The notes under the pieces are model-generated. The model worked only from the letters and a program-made list of their open reading frames with translations. It made no database searches and was not told the DNA's origin. Both the position numbers and the translations under genes were made by a program. DNA of 64,000 bases from JAYOEY01 sp038120295 (GTDB lineage: Bacteria > Pseudomonadota > Alphaproteobacteria > MPNO01 > UBA2964), in contig JAYOLL010000001.1 in NCBI GenBank assembly GCA_038120295.1, positions 124,001 through 188,000 on the forward strand, written 5' to 3'. This document shows, piece by piece, positions 59,478 to 64,000 of this stretch (the first letter of the stretch is position 1; every line of letters begins with the position of its first letter).

Positions 59478-60239
59478 ATGTTGAGTAAGGGAGAGCGCGA
59501 CCTTGAAGGCTGCGCGGCAATTGTAACGGGAAGCGCGCGCAATATCGGTCGCGCCATCGCCCTCGACCTTGCGGCGGGCGGGGCTTCGGTCCTGATCAAC
59601 GGGGTCAGTTCGCGCGACGCCGCGGAAGAAACCGCGGCGATGGCAGAGGCCGCCGGCGGGCGGGCGATTGTGCACATGGCGGACGTCACGGATCCGGAAC
59701 AGGTCGATGAGATGATCGCAGCTGCGGCGGACGCCTTCGGCAGGATCGATTTTCTGGTCAACAACGTCTCCATGCGGAGCGAATGTCCGGTCGGCGAGAT
59801 GCCGTACGATCTCTGGCGTCAGGTGCTGGCGAGTACGCTCGATGCCGCCTTCCTGTGTACCCGTGCGGCGCTGCCGTATCTGGAACAGGCGGGGCAGGCC
59901 GCCATCGTCAATATCGGCGGTGCGGCCAGCCATGCCGGCATGGCGGAACGCGCCCATGTCGCCGCCGCAAAGGCCGGGCTGTGCGGCATGACCGGCGCGC
60001 TGGCTGTCGAGTTGGGGCCGAAAGACATCACGGTGAACTGCGTGGTGCCGTCGATGATCCATACCGATCGGCAGGGCGCCCCCGAGCCGCCCCACTTCGC
60101 GAAACGCCCTGCGCCGATGGGACGCATGGGTAACCCGGAAGAGATCGCTTCCGTCGTCCGGTTCCTGTGCGGACCGGGCGCACGTTACATCAGCGGGCAG
60201 AGCATCCACGCCAACGGCGCGTGGTACGTGACGGTTTAA
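59478..60239 (+). CDS. SDR-family protein lacking catalytic Ser and Tyr
   Basis: A 253-residue short-chain dehydrogenase fold. Dinucleotide motif VTGSARNIGRAIAL at 17-30, then DVTDPEQV, LVNNVSMRSE (NNAG changed to NNVS) and a C-terminal ARYISGQSIHANGAWYV. At the active site, the Ser position is Gly (VNIGGAAS, about 148) and the Tyr of YxxxK is Val161, with only Lys165 left. The fold is intact, so it may be a binding or structural protein or use another mechanism. ATG 59478 begins the fold cleanly. Confidence 0.85.
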   Translation: MLSKGERDLEGCAAIVTGSARNIGRAIALDLAAGGASVLINGVSSRDAAEETAAMAEAAGGRAIVHMADVTDPEQVDEMIAAAADAFGRIDFLVNNVSMRSECPVGEMPYDLWRQVLASTLDAAFLCTRAALPYLEQAGQAAIVNIGGAASHAGMAERAHVAAAKAGLCGMTGALAVELGPKDITVNCVVPSMIHTDRQGAPEPPHFAKRPAPMGRMGNPEEIASVVRFLCGPGARYISGQSIHANGAWYVTV

Positions 60240-60243
60240 GGCG

Positions 60244-60534
60244 GTGGGTCGTCTCTGGCGGGGCGAACTGTCGCTTGCCGACGCATTCTGGAGCTGGGCG
60301 GTGATCGGCGGGGTGCTGGTCAATCTCTCTTCCAGCATCGCCTTCACGGTTCTGGCATCGAACGACCGGTACTGGCTCGCCCTGCTCGCAGGCTATGCGC
60401 CTTCGATACCATACAACGTCCTTGTCATCGTCGGCGTATGGCGGACGGCGGAGCGCCACGCGGGCGACCCACGCCATGCCGATCTGGCGCGTATTGTTAC
60501 GGTCGCCGGGATGGTTTTGCTGAGCGTGACGTGA
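60244..60534 (+). CDS. Small uncharacterised membrane protein
   Basis: A 96-residue protein starting with GTG 60244, four bases after the SDR stop, so it is probably co-transcribed. It has three predicted spans: FWSWAVIGGVLVNLSSSIAFTVL, YWLALLAGYAPSIPYNVLVIVGVW, and a short C-terminal IVTVAGMVLLSVT. I do not recognise the family, though the layout of one short span pair after an SLADAFW motif resembles a group of conserved small inner-membrane proteins. Function unknown. Confidence 0.65.
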   Translation: MGRLWRGELSLADAFWSWAVIGGVLVNLSSSIAFTVLASNDRYWLALLAGYAPSIPYNVLVIVGVWRTAERHAGDPRHADLARIVTVAGMVLLSVT

Positions 60535-60537
60535 AGG

Positions 60538-60584
60538 TCAGCGTGGGAATCAGCTGAAAATCAGCCGGGAAGTCAGCCGGGAAG
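60538..60584. repeat. Four tandem 11-12 base units
   Basis: TCAGCGTGGGAA, TCAGCTGAAAA and two identical TCAGCCGGGAAG units follow one another directly up to the ispB stop codon, which begins with the same TCAG. Copies lie between the small membrane gene and ispB. Confidence 0.75.
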
Positions 60585-61607
60585 TCAGAACGACCTGTTA
60601 ACGGCAAAGGCGGCGGCTTCCTGCAGCGCCTGCTTGTGATCGCAGTCGGGGAAAATCGAAAGCGCATCGTTCGCCCTGCGACTGTATTCCCGGGCCCGTT
60701 CGATTGTTTCGGTCAGGGCGCCGACCGAATCGAGCATCTGGACGGCACGCTTGAGGTCGCCCTTCTTCTGTTCGAGGTCTTCCAGCGTCCGCCGCCAGAA
60801 AGCCCGGGCTTCGTCGTCTCCATGCTTGAAAGCGAGGATGACCGGGAGCGTGATCTTGCCTTCGCGGAAATCGTCGCCGACCGCCTTGCCGAGCGTCGCC
60901 TGGCGCGCCGAGTAATCCAGCATGTCGTCGATAAGCTGGAACGCCATGCCAATATTGTGGCCGAACGCGTGAAGCGCCTCCCGCTCCTCAACAGGCCGGT
61001 CCGAGACAACGGCGCCGATTTCGGTCGCCGCAGCGAACAGGCGCGCGGTCTTGGAGGCGATGACCTGCAGATAGTCTTCCTCCGTTGTGTCGGTGTCGTT
61101 GGCCGTGATGAGCTGGTGTACTTCGCCCTCCGCGATGACCGAAGATGCGCGCGACAGGATGTGCAGCACGTCCAGAGAACCGTCCGCCACCATCAGCTCG
61201 AAGGCGCGGGCGAACAGAAAATCGCCGACCAGCACGCTCGACTTGTTGCCCCAGACGGCGTTGGCTGTGGCTGCGCCGCGCCGGAGGTCGCTTTCGTCCA
61301 CCACGTCGTCATGCAGCAGGGTCGCCGTATGGATGAACTCGACGCTGGCGGCGAGCCCGGTATGGCGGTCGCCCTCGTATCCGCAGAGCCGGGCGGCGCT
61401 CAACGTCAGCATCGGCCGCAACCGCTTGCCGCCTGCGGCGATGATATGGCCGGCGAGCTGGGGAATCAGAAGGACCGGGCTCTGCATCTGCTCGAGAATG
61501 ACCTCGTTGACCCGCGCGAGATCGGTTGCGGTCAGCGACATGAGACGATCGAGCGACGGTGTCTGCGCCGGTTCGCGCGACTCGTTCAGGGCGACGACAT
61601 TAGACAC
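60585..61607 (-). CDS. ispB: Polyprenyl diphosphate synthase (octaprenyl type)
   Basis: A 340-residue trans-prenyltransferase making the ubiquinone side chain. The first Asp-rich motif is LLHDDVVDESDLRRG and the second QLIDDMLDY; the small residues before the first motif (HTATLL) fit long-chain products. A promoter TTGACC-TATGCT lies upstream. The 3' end runs into a tandem repeat. Divergent from DUF2007 with 124 bases between. Confidence 0.93.
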   Translation of the reverse strand: MSNVVALNESREPAQTPSLDRLMSLTATDLARVNEVILEQMQSPVLLIPQLAGHIIAAGGKRLRPMLTLSAARLCGYEGDRHTGLAASVEFIHTATLLHDDVVDESDLRRGAATANAVWGNKSSVLVGDFLFARAFELMVADGSLDVLHILSRASSVIAEGEVHQLITANDTDTTEEDYLQVIASKTARLFAAATEIGAVVSDRPVEEREALHAFGHNIGMAFQLIDDMLDYSARQATLGKAVGDDFREGKITLPVILAFKHGDDEARAFWRRTLEDLEQKKGDLKRAVQMLDSVGALTETIERAREYSRRANDALSIFPDCDHKQALQEAAAFAVNRSF

Positions 61608-61649
61608 GGAAACTGGCCTCTATGCTTGCTATCGGGGATCGTTGCGGCG

Positions 61650-61677
61650 AGCATAGAACAAAGCGTCTCCCGGTCAA
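61650..61677 (-). promoter_or_regulatory. Probable sigma-70 promoter of ispB
   Basis: On the minus strand TTGACC (61672-61677) and TATGCT (61650-61655) are separated by 16 bases, about 45 bases before the ispB start. Confidence 0.5.
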
Positions 61678-61731
61678 CAAGAGATGGGCGCTGCGGCTCG
61701 CTCAATCAGGTTTTAGTCCTATCCCGGTCCC

Positions 61732-61956
61732 ATGAAAGAACTATTGCGAACCAATGACCCGGTCCTGATTTCGTGGCTGCAGGTCCTGCTGCGCGATGAA
61801 GGGATCGAGTCTTTCGTGTTCGACGCGCATATGAGCATCCTCGAAGGGAGCGCTGGCGCCATACCGAGGAGGTTGATGGTGATCGATGACGATCTTTCGC
61901 GTGCGCGGCGTCTCCTGACCGAGGCCGGCGAGGGCGACCGGCTGGGGCCGGAATAG
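61732..61956 (+). CDS. DUF2007 small protein
   Basis: A 74-residue protein with the DUF2007 pattern: MKELLRTNDPVLISWLQVLLRDEGIESFVFD and GAIPRRLMVIDDDLSRARRLL. The fold is a ferredoxin-like signal-transduction domain of unknown ligand. It overlaps nothing and stands three bases before the methyltransferase gene, so the two are co-transcribed; this pairing is widespread in alphaproteobacteria. Confidence 0.83.
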   Translation: MKELLRTNDPVLISWLQVLLRDEGIESFVFDAHMSILEGSAGAIPRRLMVIDDDLSRARRLLTEAGEGDRLGPE

Positions 61957-61959
61957 CCG

Positions 61960-62691
61960 GTGGACACAACCGAAGATACGATTCTAAACGGCGCGGTATC
62001 GATCCGGCAGCCGAAGGACGGATTTCGGATCGCGATTGATACGGTTTTTCTGGCCGCTGCTGTGGCCGCGCGTCCCGGTCAGCGCGTTTTCGAAGCCGGC
62101 GCCGGGGTAGGGGGCGCGGCGCTTTGTCTGGCGCATCGCGTGTCCGGTCTGCGTATCGCCGGGATCGACAGCAATTCCGCCCTGGTGTCGCTGGCGGGCG
62201 AGAATATCCGGGCCAATGGCATGGGACGGGCGGTCGAGATCATGGAGGGCGATATCGCCGCGCCGTTGCCGCCGCGTATCGCGCCGCCCTTTGATCACGT
62301 CATGATGAACCCGCCTTACATGGAGGCAGGCCACGGCAACGCACCGCCTGACGGAGGAAAGGCCGCGGCCAATGTCGAGGGTGAGGCCGGCCTTCTGCCC
62401 TGGGTCGACCGCGCGCACAGGCTGCTGCGACACAAGGGCACGCTGACGCTGATCCATCGCGCCGATCGGCTGGACGACCTGCTGGTGGAAATCGCGCCAC
62501 GTTTCGGCGATATCGCGATTTTTCCGCTCTGGCCTAAGCGGGGCCGGCCCGCGAGCCGAATCGTCCTGGCGGCGCGGAAGGGTGTCGCGTCCCCGCTCAG
62601 GTTGCTGCCCGGACTTGCGCTCCATGAAGAGAATGGCGCCTATACCGACGAAGCGGCGAAAATCCTCAATGGCGGCGCGCTTGAATGGTAG
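61960..62691 (+). CDS. N6-adenine methyltransferase of the YfiC/TrmN6 type
   Basis: A 243-residue SAM-dependent methyltransferase. SAM motif FEAGAGVGGAALCLAHRV, and the catalytic NPPY in MMNPPYMEAGHG, which indicates amino-group methylation, probably of adenine 37 in tRNA-Val. The start is GTG 61960, three bases after DUF2007. The family length is normal. Confidence 0.87.
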   Translation: MDTTEDTILNGAVSIRQPKDGFRIAIDTVFLAAAVAARPGQRVFEAGAGVGGAALCLAHRVSGLRIAGIDSNSALVSLAGENIRANGMGRAVEIMEGDIAAPLPPRIAPPFDHVMMNPPYMEAGHGNAPPDGGKAAANVEGEAGLLPWVDRAHRLLRHKGTLTLIHRADRLDDLLVEIAPRFGDIAIFPLWPKRGRPASRIVLAARKGVASPLRLLPGLALHEENGAYTDEAAKILNGGALEW

Positions 62692-62730
62692 CTCCTTGGC
62701 AGAGTCCTTCGTGCTTTCTATGTTCCCGGT

Positions 62731-63609
62731 ATGGCTGACGAAACAGAAAAATCGAAAGTAACGGGCTGGCGCCGCGCTATTCCTGTCAAAGCGGTACGAG
62801 ACCCGGCGCCGGTTGTCGGGGTGCTGCGGCTTACCGGCGTGATCGGCGGGCGGATGGGGCCCATGGGCGGTGGCCTGACGCTGGAAGGGCTGGAGAAATC
62901 GATTGAGAATGCCTTTTCGAAGAAGAACATCAAGGCTGTCGCGCTACAGATCAATTCTCCCGGCGGGTCGCCTGTACAGTCCGCCCTGATCGCAGGACGC
63001 ATTCGCGCTCTCGCTGACGAGAAGAAGTTGCCGGTCTTCGCCTTTGCCGAGGACGTTGCGGCATCGGGAGGGTACTGGCTGGCCTGCGCGGCGGATGAAA
63101 TCTACGCAGACGAGAACTCGATGATCGGATCGATAGGCGTGATCTCCGCCGGATTCGGGTTTCCCGAGGCGATATCGCGTCTCGGGATCGAACGCCGCGT
63201 CTACAGCGCCGGCGAGAACAAGTCGATGCTGGACCCCTTCAAACAGGAAGACGCCGTCGACGTTGCCAGGATCAAAGCCCTGCAGACCGACATTCACGAG
63301 AGTTTCAAGCGCCATGTCCGCGACCGCAGAGGGGAACGGCTCAACGAGGATCTTGAGCCGCTATTCGAAGGCGATTTCTGGACCGGCGGTCGCGCGCTCG
63401 GGTTGGGGCTGGTCGACGGCATCGGCGACATGCACGGGGTGATGCGCCGGAAATTCGGCGAACGCGTCACGTTCCGGAAGTTTTCAGCCAAAACGAGCGG
63501 CCTGAAAAAACTGCTCGGCCGAAGCGGGGCCGATGCGGCATTCGACCGGACACTGGCCACGGTGGCGGCGGTCGACGAATGGTCGCACTGGAAGCGGTAC
63601 GGGCTCTAG
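62731..63609 (+). CDS. S49-family (SppA-like) peptidase
   Basis: A 292-residue serine peptidase of the signal-peptide-peptidase group. The nucleophile Ser is in AASGGYWLACAADEIY, the base Lys in GENKSMLDPF, with INSPGGSPVQSALI before. No membrane span is evident at the N terminus, which is unusual for SppA but common in short proteobacterial forms. Adjacent to a zinc-ribbon membrane protein and glyQ. Confidence 0.88.
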   Translation: MADETEKSKVTGWRRAIPVKAVRDPAPVVGVLRLTGVIGGRMGPMGGGLTLEGLEKSIENAFSKKNIKAVALQINSPGGSPVQSALIAGRIRALADEKKLPVFAFAEDVAASGGYWLACAADEIYADENSMIGSIGVISAGFGFPEAISRLGIERRVYSAGENKSMLDPFKQEDAVDVARIKALQTDIHESFKRHVRDRRGERLNEDLEPLFEGDFWTGGRALGLGLVDGIGDMHGVMRRKFGERVTFRKFSAKTSGLKKLLGRSGADAAFDRTLATVAAVDEWSHWKRYGL

Positions 63610-63621
63610 GGAGACGCGACC

Positions 63622-63843
63622 ATGTTTGGATTCAGCATCGGAAAACTGCTCGTTCTCGCCGCGATTATCGCCGCCGTTTGGTACGGGTTCAAATTTGTCG
63701 GCCAGATCAGGAACTCGCCGCAGGAGCCATCCGGGCCCGATAACGGCGCGGAGGACATGGATAAATGCCCGGAATGCGGCACGTTCGTGCCGGTCAGCGC
63801 GGCGCGCCATTGTGGTCGCGCTGAATGCCGGTATCCGGAATAG
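63622..63843 (+). CDS. Small membrane-anchored zinc-ribbon protein
   Basis: A 73-residue protein: one N-terminal span (IGKLLVLAAIIAAVWYGFKFV), a linker, then CPECGTFVPVSAARHCGRAEC, a Cys4-type knuckle. It starts 12 bases after the S49 peptidase and is probably translated with it. Unknown function; similar small proteins follow S49 peptidases in related genomes as I recall. Confidence 0.75.
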   Translation: MFGFSIGKLLVLAAIIAAVWYGFKFVGQIRNSPQEPSGPDNGAEDMDKCPECGTFVPVSAARHCGRAECRYPE

Positions 63844-63862
63844 TCGGCGAGGCCCAGATTTC

Positions 63863-63892
63863 TTGACCTTTCCGGCAGCCCGCGCGTATGTT
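63863..63892 (+). promoter_or_regulatory. Probable sigma-70 promoter of glyQ
   Basis: TTGACC (63863-63868) and TATGTT (63887-63892) are 18 bases apart, ending 36 bases before the GTG start of glyQ. Confidence 0.5.
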
Positions 63893-63927
63893 GCGCGCGC
63901 CTGAAAACCCCAATAATCGGCTCCGAC

Positions 63928-64000
63928 GTGACTGCTCCGAACAAGGAAACCTGTTTCCAGAATCTCATCCTGCGCCTGCACGCGTACTGGAGCGAGCGGG
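63928..64000 (+). CDS. glyQ: Glycyl-tRNA synthetase alpha subunit, 5' end only
   Basis: The last 73 bases encode the N-terminal 24 residues of GlyQ: after VTAPNKET comes CFQNLILRLHAYWSE, matching the family opening FQ-LI-L--YW. GTG 63928 is the only reasonable start. The rest lies beyond the window, so only family identity can be given. A promoter is seen upstream. Confidence 0.8.
   Translation, partial: MTAPNKETCFQNLILRLHAYWSER

Overview
The window looks like a draft chromosome segment from a GC-rich alphaproteobacterium, probably free-living and perhaps marine. Markers for this are a DinB with an N-terminal Cys-rich knuckle, an EipA/DUF1134 protein, a PodJ-like polarity protein, an ETF-quinone oxidoreductase/TPR/ispE block, and an ispB-DUF2007-methyltransferase-S49-glyQ block. 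Many TRAP, TTT and MFS transporters sit beside catabolic enzymes. This taxonomy is inference from gene content only. A run of exactly 100 N (23910-24009) marks a scaffold gap. I see no insertion sequence, integrase, prophage, CRISPR array or rRNA. No stretch over 300 bases lacks a gene or gene remnant.

Layout. 0-10.7 kb is housekeeping: two small glycosyltransferases, moaB, a soluble lytic transglycosylase, a uracil-DNA glycosylase, ETF-quinone oxidoreductase, a TPR lipoprotein, ispE (which lacks a canonical start codon), a compact PodJ-like protein and its small paralogue, and tRNA-Gln(TTG). 10.9-17.6 kb holds tusA, an osmoprotectant-type ABC importer with a fused binding-protein/permease, an MFS protein, pyrB, a hydrolase and a TTT binding protein. 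17.7-24.2 kb is a minus-strand catabolic run (RidA-like, VOC, beta-hydroxyacid dehydrogenase, TauD-type dioxygenase, amidohydrolase) followed by two translationally coupled MFS carriers related to the first. 24.1-32.2 kb has a glycosyltransferase, a TerB-like protein, a DUF454 protein, a GMC oxidoreductase plus UbiD-family decarboxylase pair, an orphan multi-PAS histidine kinase and apt. 32.4-39.2 kb has a TAXI-TRAP importer, an uncharacterised His-rich protein, a cytochrome c, EipA and DinB.

39-59 kb is the richest accessory part. It contains a PDC-hydrolase-like amidohydrolase, an arylsulfotransferase-like protein, a DctPQM TRAP importer in an operon with a GMC oxidoreductase and a hydrolase, and, divergently, a Rieske oxygenase whose stop codon overlaps the start of a glutamine-synthetase-like ligase. 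A luciferase-like monooxygenase/hydrolase pair, a lone molybdenum hydroxylase large subunit, a second UbiD decarboxylase with a glyoxalase, and a second TauD-type dioxygenase follow. A DUF1330 remnant and tRNA-Pro(CGG) close this part. 59.4-64 kb returns to conserved genes: an SDR lacking its catalytic Ser and Tyr, ispB, DUF2007, an N6-adenine methyltransferase, an S49 peptidase, a small zinc-ribbon membrane protein, and the first 73 bases of glyQ.

How it fits together. The two tRNA genes have 3' ends pointing toward each other, and nearly all the catabolic and transport genes lie between them. The repeated theme is an importer (TRAP, TTT or MFS) next to a flavin, iron or prenyl-FMN enzyme that oxidises or decarboxylates an organic acid or aromatic. 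The most suggestive new system is the Rieske-oxygenase/GS-like-ligase pair, which resembles the logic of aniline degradation (glutamylate an amine, then oxygenate it) but with a single-component LigXa/phthalate-type oxygenase. I recognise no one-component transcription factor in the window.
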